This document shows positions 11,484-21,483 of a stretch of 64,000 bases of DNA, one piece after another (the stretch's first letter is position 1; every line of letters begins with the position of its first letter). Source of the stretch: Hygrocybe punicea. Its lineage: Eukaryota > Basidiomycota > Agaricomycetes > Agaricales > Hygrophoraceae. The stretch covers positions 6,361,508 to 6,425,507 of the forward strand of contig OY744464.1 of assembly GCA_963556145.1 (NCBI GenBank), written 5' to 3'. Both the position numbers and the translations under genes were made by a program. The notes under the pieces are model-generated. The model ran no database searches. It was given only the letters and a program-made list of their open reading frames with translations, and was not told the origin of the DNA.

Positions 11484-12176
11484 CAAGGGGGAACCGGGAT
11501 TCAAAAAACTGAACGTGGGTTGGTAATTTTTTTTGGGCGATGATAGGGACCCCACCCCCCCCTGTATTTCTATATATGGTAATTGTATATTATATAATAT
11601 CCCAGAAATGGAAGCCTTGATCATCACTGCTCGTTTCGCCAGCCTCATGTGTGCGTGTACATCACACTTCCAGTTCCGTGGTGCGTACTCGAAATTGTTA
11701 GCGGGAATAGGTATGTATGTTCCATGGCACGGTTTTGCACTGACTTGTCCCTGTCCCAGGATTGTGATGTCATCCGAACCATCAGCAGCATCGTGTCCAG
11801 GTTCCTTACCAGGAATGTCAGCCAGGGAGTCGACATCAATCACTTCGTGTGAAACCTCAGGACTGCTTGGTGTTGGTACACTATCTGGAGCTGCCTGGGC
11901 CAGAGGTTGGCTGTCTAATGTGGCTTGGACAAGATGTAATGTGGAATTGTGTTGCACCAAGGGCACAGCTGCCTGCTTTGAGATACCCATATCAAACAAA
12001 GTGCGTGTCCTGGTTTTCTTCATATTTTTCTTCACTGACTGCAAGCACTTAGATTTCCCTCGGTGCTGCTCCAAGCTAGCATGACCCCCATACCCCACCA
12101 TGATCAACTCATGGCATTCAGGGCACTCGAGCTTTGAGCCGGCATTGAACTTTTCCTGTAACAGCCTGAGTATCAA
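11484..12176 (-). pseudogene. Zinc-finger-like N-terminal remnant inside the hAT element
   Basis: A 230-codon open frame on the minus strand, running out of the element into the YR RT. Near its start are CPECHELIMVGYGG and LEQHRGKSKC, a C-x2-C...H-x4-C arrangement followed by a basic stretch (KKNMKKTRTRT). This resembles DNA-binding N-termini of transposases but is not a standard BED finger. The rest is low-complexity Ser/Asp-rich. The C-terminal half seems read-through. It probably derives from the N-terminus of the transposase of the full-length parent. No splice or start analysis is decisive. Confidence 0.5.
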
Positions 12177-12445
12177 TATGGCAATTAGATGTACAGATTT
12201 GTATCAATTATTTATGTGCCGTTTGGCTTTTTTGATGCATTTTCTGGGCTTGGAGTTATTTTTGAGGTCAAGGGATAGAGAACGAGTCAACAAGTTGTAT
12301 TTGCTGCCTCCACAGCCTTATAATGGTGTGCCACCTGTCTAAATAAGGCAAAAATTCTACGCTTCTACAAATTTCTCCACAGCCACCTGACCGGACCCCC
12401 CCTCCCCTACATCGGGTGCTGGGTTCGAATCCCGGTTCCCCCTTG
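11484..12445 (-). mobile_element. hAT element fragment, 962 bp, perfect 8-bp duplication
   Basis: Perfect 19-bp inverted ends CAAGGGGGAACCGGGATTC at 11484 and 12427-12445 are flanked by GGTGGAGG at 11476-11483 and 12446-12453. It is inserted in the gag-RT linker of the YR element. It keeps one ORF fragment with a zinc-finger-like N-terminus and lacks a catalytic transposase domain, so it is a deletion derivative. Confidence 0.93.
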
Positions 12446-12453
12446 GGTGGAGG

Positions 12454-13875
12454 TGGTCTCATGGGTGAAGTGCAGCACATTCGACAAGTTTGTGGGGGTG
12501 GCAGGCAGAGTAGCCCCCACTGCTGGCACCTGCTTGAAAATCCGGTCTCCTTTCATTATAGCCTTTGTCTGATGTCTGGCAGTAGCATACTGGTGATGCA
12601 GATCTGCACTGGGAATTGTCTGGTTGCCTATAGTCGTGATTCCGGTGAGGTGGCAAGGTTGCAGACCCACTTGCTTGGGCTATATTCAATTGCTGGTCAG
12701 CCTATTGTGTAAGAATAGGGTGCGTGGTGTGAAGAGTAGGAGCATGCATAAGGCAAAATTGTGTGGCATGTGCAATGCAAAATGGAGCAGTGTGGCATGC
12801 ATGGTGCGAAAAACAGGGGGTGTAGCATGCATGGAGCAATTGAGGGGCATGCGCAGTACAAATGGAGAAGAGGGGAGGGGAGTGGCATGTGAGGCATGAG
12901 AAGTATTAGGGTGTGTGGAAAGGGTGTGACATAGAGCAGGGCAAAAAGATCAGTTGATGATGAATGGAGGATGGGAGGGGATACTCACATGAAAATCCCT
13001 CTCATTGTCCCTGAGTTTATGGTCTTCCCAGTACACTTCATCCTTTGTTTTGTGCATGACTTGCTCATCAATGATGGAGATATCATAGGCACCCTGTGGT
13101 GAAGGTATGGCAAGATGCCACAGGCGTCGCTGTCTGGCCTGGTAGAGGAGGACAGTTTTCCGGTCTAGTGGGTCATGGGAAGACCTGAGTTCATGGATCT
13201 GTAAGTTGCCCCAGAAGGTGGCAAGCATGTGAACATGCTCGGGCAGCCAGTTGGATTGCTCCATGGCTGATATCATCCTGGGTACAGCCTGGCAAAAGTC
13301 CTCCCAAGGTATGTCCTTGTCATTGATGACTTTGTTGGAGTTTCAGGAGGCAGTTGCGGGGACCCAGGAGGTAAATCCATTGGGACTGCGGGATATAACC
13401 ATAGTGTCATCATCTACTGTGTTGTTGGTTTTCATGGCATCATCAAGGCCTTGGTTGGTATAATACCATAGTTTAACATAATGGCCCTTTTCCAGTTTTT
13501 TGATGGCATAGTTGAATGGGAAAACAGGTGCAGTGGTGGGCATGGGTCAGTTCGGGATTGGGATGTACTTCATCTTGTTCTTTTTCATCTCATCTTTGCA
13601 TAGAGTCTCTTGTTCTTGGGTGAGTGCTATCACTCGTTGTTCAGCGGCTTCTTGTTCATGGAGGATCTTGTCTGCTTTGATAACAAGGTCATTCTGGCAT
13701 TGCTCTTGCCATTTTTGTCTCTCAAGGTTGTTGCCTGTTGTCCATACATTTATTAGAAGTTGCACAGCTTGTTCATCAGTAGTAGTGGTATTGACGAAGG
13801 GGGCACAAGCTGGTGCATAGGCTTTGGAAGCATAGTCAGGGCATTGGAGAATAGCAGGGTTGAACAGAATGTGAT
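12454..13875 (-). pseudogene. Gag of the YR retrotransposon
   Basis: Three adjoining open pieces read leftwards: about 13860-13547 (CPDYASK, LINVWTTGNNLERQKW, ending KKNKMKYIPIPN), 13543-13343 (AIKKLEKGHYVKLWYYTN) and 13276-12950 (LATFWGNLQIHELRSS, RQRRLWHL, YWEDHKLRDNERDF). These blocks are typical of the Gag-like first ORF of basidiomycete YR retrotransposons as I know it, in the usual order. Frame changes between them and a weak tail to 12454 show decay. The start lies near repeat A1. Confidence 0.75.
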
Positions 13876-13892
13876 TAATACTGTCTCAAAGA

Positions 13893-13919
13893 GAAGAAAG
13901 AAAGAAAGAAAGAAAGAAA
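13893..13919. repeat. (GAAA)n microsatellite
   Basis: About seven GAAA units directly beside repeat A1 of the YR element. Confidence 0.9.
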
Positions 13920-13925
13920 AGGACT

Positions 13926-14080
13926 GAACAAAAATGATAGCTGCTCTGAGAGGAGCAACGGCCTATCTCAGAGACAATGAGTGAAGGTCGAGGCCACAAA
14001 GCTCCAGACGTTAATTCACCAAATTCGTACATAGACCTAATTCTAATTTACACTTGTACCTTGTGTTTTTTAGAAGACAA
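13926..14080 (-). repeat. YR element repeat A1 (5' terminus)
   Basis: 155 bp matching 4932-5086 in the same orientation. It lies upstream of gag on the minus strand and marks the 5' end of the element. Confidence 0.87.
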
Positions 14081-17000
14081 AATTACACAACAAGCAAGGT
14101 TCAGGGTTTGTTCCGAGTTCTAAATTTATTTAGACTCAGTCTTAATCACTGTGGAAACTCTAAAATAGCACAACAGTCTCCAGATCTTATTGAATCAGGT
14201 AGCATGATGTAGTCAAAGAGAGACAATATATCCAGACTTTCCAGAAAGTGATCATCAAAATATTACAACTTCTCACTTGATTTGGAGTATACATCACATT
14301 CTGATGTAAGTTTTGCACTGACAACCTCTAACCTGGTTATCTCACAACATCAGGACTCTTCACTGCTCCTCGGGTTGAGTTTACTGTGACCCAGAAGCTT
14401 CTAACCTCTCAATCATGCCAATGACCTATATCCTGACCCCAGGCTAGCTCAAGTGCTCAAGGCTTAGCCAGCTTTTTTGACAAGTCCTGATGCTTATACC
14501 CTGTCATGGCCATTCACCTCGTCGACATTATAGTGGTTGTGCCTGGGATGTCACGTGACCTGTTCCTTAGTCAGTAGCAGTTCCCAATGTGGTACACAGT
14601 TGAGGATTCCATCCATCTCATCCAATTCTATTGTGACTTCCCCTTTCATGTGTGAGCATCCTCAGACCCACTCCAAAGTCAACCACAACATTGTGACTGT
14701 ACAGCTGATTGGACCTCTACAGGAGGTTGAACATGTTAGTGTTCCAGTGATGGAAGCCAACAACCAGCCCTTTGTGAGCCAGTACTAGTATACATTTCAA
14801 AACCTCTTACTAATTTTTTCTACATCTCACACTAGATTCTCATTCTCAAACTTTCCTCTATCATGGCTCATGGTAGTATTCACAACATGGGCTTTTTCAC
14901 AGAGTCTGACAATGAGCTGATCGACAAATTGATGTAGCAAAGGTGTGTCTCTAGTTCTTTTCATTTATTACATACATCTAACCACTTAAAATTGCAATAT
15001 TAATATAGCTGATACAATGTCATGCTGGATCTCTGCCGAGTTTCACTCAACACTGACCACTTGTCTAACCCACCTGTCATTGATGTCAACTCATCCACAA
15101 AGTCATCCACCATTAGCAAGACAGAATCTAAAGACAGTATCTTACTGGACTTATCAATGATGAGACCATAAGTGTCCAATTGAAGGAGACTGCAATATGG
15201 CTGCTGGTGGAAAGGAAACGGTCTAAACCTGGTGCATCAATGATAAGCTGTCAATCATTGTCTCCAATATTAATTGAGTCAGCTCTCAGTTTGTAAATAT
15301 TAATGCTGATGAACCTGTTGGTCCCACCACTGCCTCTGATCACACTGTGACCCAAAAAAAGTGCAACCTGTTCAGATCACCAAGTGCCAAAACAGCCTAA
15401 AATTTGTAGCTAATGTCTTCAGTATACTGTGTATTATTTCTTCCTAATAAAACTGTTCAGATGTGCCTGGTACACACTGCCAATAGTTTCTCCATAGCAT
15501 GAAAGTCACTAATAAAGTAAAATATTAATTCAGGTGATGCCAAATGTCTCCATGGACTATCTATGCCTCCATGTTTCTGTTCCTTGTGTAATGGTGCCCT
15601 TGTCTCTGCTGATGTCAAACAGAAGCATGAACATGCAGAAAACTGAGCAAAAACCCTGAACTCTTCTATAGGTGGTCAAGTTTGGAAGATCATCCCATGC
15701 AGCCAACAGCCTCCTGGCCCTCTTCCATGCAATCTCACCAAAACCTATTGAGACATCATAATACCCATTCTGCAACCATCTCTCATTCCAGACAGGACCT
15801 CTACCGAAGCTATTGACCAAGAAATGCTTGATCATGGCATCCTTACTGGCAAAGATCTCAATATCATGACCTTTGGCGTTGACTTACCAGACCTTAGTCC
15901 CAACATTCATGATCCCTGAACCATGATAGATTTCATTGATCAGTATGAGATATATAATGCCACTGCTCAGTCAAATTCTCACCCACCTACTAATTATTTT
16001 ACCCATATGCCACCCCCCCTCTGATTCTCATGATACCTACCTCCATGGACGATTCCAAAGCCTCCTCAAGCAGAAGGCATGTCAATTATACCAAGACTTG
16101 CATGCTGACACTGATCAAAAGGACAGTTATTACTTGTTTAGTGGGCCAGTGCTACGCATGGCATGAACGAGTTCTTTTTTTCCCCTCTCCACTTCCATGA
16201 CAGAGTAAACAATTGCATAAATCATGTTATATATGGTATAAGACATATATCATATGTTGTATACTGCCAATTGTTCTAATAAGTCCACCTCCACCTCAGC
16301 AATATAAAAAGTAGAAAAAATAAAACTACATAGAGTGTCTTGAGTGTTCATTAACCTTCTCTCTTACTGTCATGTCTTCTGTGCTGCATCATTATATAAT
16401 ATTCTCAGCCATAAAAGAAATGTTTAGAATGCAATGGGTTAACTGTTAAACATAACTGCCCCCTAAATAATATGATAACAATTGACTTACATTTGTTCAA
16501 CCCTATTTCTCCATGACCTTGTATGTTGTACAACGGATGACAACATGAAGACAGCTGTACTTAGTGATTAGGCTAATGTTACATATGGGATGAACAAAGT
16601 CTTTTTTCTTTTATTGGATTTTTATTTGTATGGTTATTATGAACATTAATAAGTAATTTTGCTTGAAATATATAATTAGCATACAAGATATATATATAGA
16701 TATAGTGATATCACATTGAATTTTATATTTTAAGTAAAAATATATTATCTGAGTTAAGCTCATTTCTGCTTATATGGCTGATATTTCCATATATAGTGAT
16801 AGTGGTCACATATGACCATGACTCCTATGATCAGCTCAAAATTTAGCATATATAGTGTAAAATTGCCTTATATGGTTAGACTGGTCATATATGACTGTCA
16901 CCATTATAATCAGCAAACAATTTACTATATAATATCAAAAATTACCTTATATGGTTAGATTGGTCACATATGACTGTCACACCTTGCCTGAAATGGTTAT

Positions 17001-17293
17001 ATTAGTCAACAGTTCAATTTTTAGCTGATTCTAATAAGAATTGAGGCCAGTATGAATATTTTGAATATATTTTGGAGGTAATTTGTCTTTTCCGAGGCAA
17101 CCCATATTTAGATGCTTATGTAAGCATGTCCACACATGGCCCCAACTGTATCTGATTTTCCAATATCAGAAGTAGAATCATACCTCTTGCCCAAAAAGAT
17201 TTCTCTATAGGTGATGCACAAACATTAATTAATTATGAACCCTCACTGAACCAGGTCTGAGTCTTTTAATAAATTAAAAGAACTTGTAATGAT
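14081..17293. other. AT-rich region with decayed coding traces, nothing identified
   Basis: No intact gene. Short plus-strand open pieces occur at 14862-14934 (MAHGSIHNMGFFTESDNELI then TAG), about 15670-15760 and 15800-16166 (EMLDHGILTGKDLN; LPDLSPNIHDP), broken by TGA/TAA codons and possible introns. I recognise no family. They may be exons of one decayed mobile-element gene running left to right. Confidence 0.4.
16775..17005. repeat. AT-rich tandem repeat, about 90-95 bp, roughly 2.5 copies
   Basis: A motif of TTATATGGTTAGAYTGGTCAYATATGAC type, followed by a CAGC and ATATATAGT segment, recurs at about 16780, 16865 and 16950 with variable spacing. Confidence 0.6.
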
Positions 17294-17695
17294 ATGGGCA
17301 AAGTGACAGATTGCATGATTGATGAAGACAGTGATGACAAAGTAGATGAAGACTCATATAATGTCATGGATACTCTCATAGAGAATATTATGGGTGACAT
17401 GGTTGACAACAATAATGACCCTCTGATTTTGTTGAATTCTCAGGTTCCCACTGGAGTAATAGATGATGAAGATGAAGATGATCCCTTCCAGCTAGAGAGC
17501 CTGCTGGGATCTCATACTGTCGATCTCAGCTCGCAACCTGCTCACCTCCAGGTAATATATGCACTCATAACATCGCTCCACCTTCAGGTCCATCTACCTC
17601 GCATCATCTGTCATGCTACTCTCACCATCCTTGTCTGTATACTCTTTGCATTCAGTTCTCAAATTGCCTTACCTCTCATCACTCTTTCTCAGTAG
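17294..17695 (+). CDS. Unrecognised acidic ORF
   Basis: An open frame of 133 codons from an ATG. The first 85 residues are strongly acidic (DEDSDDKVDED, DDEDEDDPFQLES). The last 40 are hydrophobic and begin after a possible intron (GTAATATATG to CCTTCAG, about 17552-17588). No domain is recognised. It lies between the AT-rich region and the 34-bp minisatellite. It could be an exon of a mobile-element gene whose other parts have decayed. Confidence 0.35.
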   Translation: MGKVTDCMIDEDSDDKVDEDSYNVMDTLIENIMGDMVDNNNDPLILLNSQVPTGVIDDEDEDDPFQLESLLGSHTVDLSSQPAHLQVIYALITSLHLQVHLPRIICHATLTILVCILFAFSSQIALPLITLSQ

Positions 17696-17764
17696 ACCCA
17701 GTCATTTTGGTTAACCAAATTGCAGATATATTTGCAAAAGGTAGGTACACATAGTGCAGTTGCT

Positions 17765-17996
17765 TGCTGGGGGGGTAGGTTAACCTAAATGATAGCTCTT
17801 GCTAGGGAAATGTGGAGGAGTAGGTTGACCCAGGTACAGCTCATGCTGGTCAAGGGCAGCTAGGTGGGTCAACCCAGTGTCAGCTCTGCCATGGGGTAGG
17901 TTAACCCAGGGCAGCTATTTCAGGATGGTTAGGTTGACCTAGGTCCAGCTGTTCAAGCAATGTGGGTTGACCTGGCTTCAGTCATTGCTGCAGCAG
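17765..17996. repeat. 34-bp minisatellite, left part
   Basis: Degenerate units of the form GGGTTGACCTGGGTCCAGCT, with spacing of about 34-45 bp. The array continues at 20093 after the inserted element. Confidence 0.75.
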
Positions 17997-20092
17997 TAGT
18001 CTTGCCATGACTCGACTAGTCGATAGTTGACTACAATAGTTGCAACTACAACTTGACTATTTTGTCTAAATTCGCATAGTTCCAAGTCCTAAATGAAATT
18101 TAGGCTTGTCTTATAAGACTGAGCCCCCAAAAAAATCTTGTTATGTCTATTGTTGCAGCATTTGCTGAGTTTGGTCCGCTTTGTACTGTGGATCTCACTG
18201 TTAGCAAGGTCAACAAAGCTTATATTTATGGAGTCAATTGGGTGATTTTTTCCGGTACTATGCAATATCCATTGAATGAAGCATAAGGCAATTTGTTGGA
18301 ATAAGTCTGATTTATATGTTCTAGATCATGTTCTAGATCATGTTCCTTGAAAGATTTTGGGAAATTCACAACAATGCAATGATTTAAAAATAAACAAGTC
18401 ATGATTTGTACCTGCACAGGGAACTACCCCTGTAAAAAATACACAGCCTCTAACAGGTAAGAGGAAAATCAGCAGCTCTCGAGTTGCATCACAAAAGAAA
18501 AAACCAAAAACTTATCATCATGTTGATAACTCTTCTATTACTTCTATAAATATTCCTCAAGGTACATGTTGGAGCCACAATAGTTGTGCATATGACTCTG
18601 TTGTATCCATATTGTATTCTATCTGGTCAGATGATAGAATTGCACAGTCTAGTTGCTTCAGAAATTTAAATGCTCAGTTTTTGGGTCTGTTAGCAAAGGG
18701 GTTTGCAAGATATTTTGATGGTGAAGGCTCTTTGGAAAATGTAAGAGATGATTTGAGGCATCAGTTGCACGAGCTTGCTCCCCAAAATGTTCCTTGGAGA
18801 GAAGATACCAGTGTGGATGCTGTGTTGTATTATTTGTTGGCAACTAACCTCCCAATTGTTTCATCTCATCTTTCTTGTCCCCAACGTCATCCAGTTTCCA
18901 GACACCACACAGCATTAAAGAATTGTAATATAAATGTTGGAGGTAACAATCTTGGATCTATTCAGGATGGTGTTGATCTTTTTATGAATGCTGTTGGATC
19001 AAAGTGTACTGTACGCAATGACTACCTGCTCCGGAAGTTTGAGTTTGTATGTGCTCCTCAGTTACTTGCCTTTGCTGTTTCTGCTGCAACCACAATGGTG
19101 AACCATACCTTGGACATTTCAGTTGCAGGACAAATACATCATTATCATCTCAGAGGTATCATATATCATGGTGGTAACCACTTCACATCCTGCATTATTA
19201 CCTCAGCTGGTATTGTTTGGTTTCATGATGGAATTGCAACAGGGCAGTCTATGGAGTGTGATGGACTAATGGATGATGTTGTCCTGTCTGTGTGCAGGTC
19301 AAAACACGCAACACCTTCAATCTATGTTCTTATGTAGATATGTTCTTGTTGGATTCTATATTTATCCATGTGTATAGGTAAATTTCTATTATACTTGGGG
19401 GACAAAAAAGGAGAGAAAAAAAACTTAGGACTCGGTTATGCCATGCAAAGCAATGGCCCTCTAGCTCAAGTTGTAGTCAATAGTCACAACTATCGACTAG
19501 GGATTGACTACTAGTCGACTATAGTTGACCAGTCGATCCACAGGCTTGGTACAGGCTTGGTGGTGTCCAGAAATGAATTACAGACAATCTGGAAATCTAT
19601 TTCAATCTTGAAATCATCAAAAACAGTCAAGAAATGGGTAAGATATGCATAAAATAGTGTTTTACCTGTATTTCACTCATTTCTCACTCAATTTTCAGAG
19701 ATCTCAAAGCCTGTAACTGTCTATGGATCCACTGCAATCAATCTACTGACCCATTCCAGGCCCACTTCAACTCCAACACCATCAAAAATAGTCAAGAAAT
19801 GTGTACAACACACTCAAAATATTGTTTTGGCTATATCTCAGTCATTTCTCAACTGTTTTGGGAGATCCTGGGACCATTTGAAAGCCCAAACATAGGGGAA
19901 CATAGGGGACTCACGTGACTTATTTATAGTCAACTATATTCAACTATAGTTGTTGACTATCCACTACAAGAAATCCCATAGTCATATTCATAGTTGATGC
20001 CATAGTTGATGACCAACTAGACTACAACTTGACTAAAATAGACTATGACTATGACTACAAGTTGACTAGTAGTTGTAGTTGTGGCAACACTA
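17997..20092. mobile_element. hAT-like element, 2.1 kb, carrying a ubiquitin-protease-like gene
   Basis: The termini are TAGTCTTGCCATGACT on the left and GGCAACACTA on the right, flanked by perfect 8-bp TGCAGCAG copies (17989-17996 and 20093-20100). Subterminal zones (17997-18060 and 19460-20090) carry many TAGTTGAC/GTCGACTAG motifs in both orientations, as in the MITE at 2720. Between them lies one gene and no transposase, so the element must be moved in trans. The insertion is in a minisatellite. Confidence 0.9.
18420..19337 (+). CDS. USP-like cysteine peptidase candidate, C-terminal exon
   Basis: An open exon of 305 codons after a plausible acceptor (TACCTGCACAG at 18409-18419). It begins with a basic segment (KRK...KKKPK, possible nuclear signal). 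Then comes GTCWSHNSCAYDSVVSILY, which resembles the catalytic Cys box of ubiquitin-specific proteases (G-x-x-N-x-G-N-T-C-Y in the family), with Cys in NSCAYDSV. Near the end is LRGIIYHGGNHFTSCII followed by VWFHDGI, where USPs have the catalytic His box and a following Trp/Asp. It ends naturally at TAG 19335. A first exon may begin at ATG 18143 (MSIVAAFAEFGPLCTVDL), with an intron between. No stops occur in the exon. The function is inferred from motifs; a related papain-like fold is possible. Confidence 0.6.
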   Translation, partial: GTTPVKNTQPLTGKRKISSSRVASQKKKPKTYHHVDNSSITSINIPQGTCWSHNSCAYDSVVSILYSIWSDDRIAQSSCFRNLNAQFLGLLAKGFARYFDGEGSLENVRDDLRHQLHELAPQNVPWREDTSVDAVLYYLLATNLPIVSSHLSCPQRHPVSRHHTALKNCNINVGGNNLGSIQDGVDLFMNAVGSKCTVRNDYLLRKFEFVCAPQLLAFAVSAATTMVNHTLDISVAGQIHHYHLRGIIYHGGNHFTSCIITSAGIVWFHDGIATGQSMECDGLMDDVVLSVCRSKHATPSIYVLM

Positions 20093-20440
20093 TGCAGCAG
20101 TGGGTTGACCCCAGACCAGCTCTTGCTGCAGGCTGGGGTTGACCTGGGTCCAGCTGTTGCTGCAGCACTGGGTTGACTGGGGCCCAGCACATGCTGGAGG
20201 GTAGGGTGACTGGGGTCCAGCTATTGCTGTAGCACTGGGTTGACCTGGGTCCAGCACTTTCTGCAGGGTAGGTTAACCTAGCTTCAGATATTGCTGCAGC
20301 ATTGGGTGGACCAGGGCCCAGCTCTTGCTGCACCACTGGGTCAAACCAGGGCCAGCTATTACTGCAACATTGGGTTGACCTGGTCCCAGCTCTTGCTGCA
20401 GCATTGGGTCATCCTGGGCCCAGCTATTGCTGCCACATTG
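20093..20440. repeat. 34-bp minisatellite, right part, about 10 units
   Basis: Units of 33-34 bp, consensus GCAGCATTGGGTTGACCTGG followed by GTCCAGCTVTTGCT, with many point differences. Open frames seen here on both strands are by-products of the period. Confidence 0.85.
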
Positions 20441-20649
20441 GATCGCATTGGAAAATACACTTCCAATCAATACTTTCTTCATTTCAGTGATCATTTCCTG
20501 CCTTTGACTCTCAACACACAATCATGGCACTCACAGTCATCATTTCCTTCAGTTCAGTGATCATTTCCTGCCTGGGACTGGGGACATACACCAGTCCTAC
20601 ATATCAATGCATTACAAACTTCTAGCATGCATCAACCTTGGTTCAGGAC
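20441..20649. other. Spacer with a short direct repeat
   Basis: No gene. TTCAGTGATCATTTCCTGCC occurs twice (20484 and 20551). Confidence 0.6.
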
Positions 20650-20853
20650 CGATGCTATCACTGATTGGCCAGTACCCATGAACAAAATGGAATTACAACA
20701 ATTCATCAGCTTCCTCAATTTCTATTGACACTTCGTGAAAAACTTCTCCCAGATCGCAGCTCCATTACATCGCTTAACAGGCAACGAGAAATGGAATTGG
20801 ACAGAAGAGCAACAAACCACATTTGATTAGTTGAAAATAATCATTATGACTGA
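20650..20853 (+). pseudogene. Ty3/gypsy RT-RNase H fragment
   Basis: A 68-codon piece with the region after the RT palm: ITDWPVPMNKMELQQFISFL, then HFVKNFSQIAAPLHRLTG and KWNWTEEQQTTFD. A TGA stands where relatives have Arg (FYRHF), and a TAG lies near the end. It is cut at 20853 by an LTR stub. This is the only gypsy trace in the window. Confidence 0.85.
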
Positions 20854-20908
20854 TGTAGAGGGCTCTCAGCCCTCTGAGGCCATAAACTCAATATCTCATG
20901 AATCCTCA
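20854..20908 (+). repeat. LTR stub, first 55 bp of the TGTAGAGGG family
   Basis: TGTAGAGGGCTCTCAGCCCT and the next 35 bases match the start of the LTR at 6772 almost exactly, then similarity stops. Confidence 0.8.
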
Positions 20909-21483
20909 TTTCCTGTGGGACTTATCCACAGTCAACATATTACTGTAATGGGTCAACATTTATTCAGGACCATAGCTTGTCTCTTCAAATGTTAGGCTCA
21001 ATTACTGGAAGATTTTATCTGGACCAAATCTTGATCTGGGATCAACTTTCAGTTTCAATGCACAAGAAAATATCATAGAACCCCAATCATTTTTCCAAGC
21101 CAACCATCAAACACAAAATACTTCTGGGCATATCACAAATTTCCCCCCCATGCTCATACCCCACATCAGGCCTTTCTCTGCCTACTTCATTTTTCAGACA
21201 CCAATCAAAGAAAATGAATAGTTGACTTACTTCTTGTATTTTCTACTACCCTCCTCTTGACCATGCTTCTTCCCAGCTCCAACCTCACCCATCATCTGAT
21301 CCATTGCCCAGAACACCTCATCAATCATCTCAAGGAATATTTTCCACTGTGCTGCAGTCTTCAGTGCCATCCACCAAGAGGCAAGACTGACCACAATTAG
21401 TGAATGACATGGGTAACCCCTGGGTAATTCCAGGGGTACCTGGACCTATACCCGTTGAAAACCTGTACCTGCCCTGGGGGTAT
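20909..21483. other. Spacer without recognised features
   Basis: AT-moderate sequence with no ORF of note. The last 80 bp (21410-21483) contain GGGTACCTGG/ACCTGTACCTG, similar to termini of the GGGTACAGG-type repeats at 29515 and 34255. Confidence 0.5.

Larger units (their letters stand above)
4659..14080 (-). mobile_element. Tyrosine-recombinase retrotransposon with split direct repeats
   Basis: On the minus strand the order is repeat A1 (14080-13926), Gag, RT/RNase H, tyrosine recombinase, repeat B1 (5265-5197), repeat A2 (5086-4932), repeat B2 (4727-4659). A1-ORFs-B1-A2-B2 is the split-direct-repeat layout known from Ngaro and PAT-like elements, not the inverted ends of DIRS1. No flanking duplication is expected for this class and none was seen. 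Two hAT-like insertions (6382-9198 and 11484-12445) account for about 3.8 kb, leaving an element of about 5.6 kb. All its enzymes are broken. Confidence 0.88.

Noticed and set aside
12407..12445. Possible tRNA gene (GGTTCGAATCCCGG T-arm)
   Set aside because: No matching acceptor stem, D-arm or anticodon arm upstream; the motif is part of perfect transposon ends with an 8-bp duplication.
6382..20092. Assigning the TAGTGTTGCC elements to the Kyakuja/Dileera/Zisupton group
   Set aside because: 8-bp duplications fit both hAT and that group and no transposase is present; only 'hAT-like' is stated.
20093..20440. CRISPR-like array
   Set aside because: Units are contiguous 34-bp degenerate repeats without unique spacers, in a fungal genome.
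20055..20560. ORFs in the 34-bp repeat
   Set aside because: They exist on both strands and simply follow the minisatellite period.
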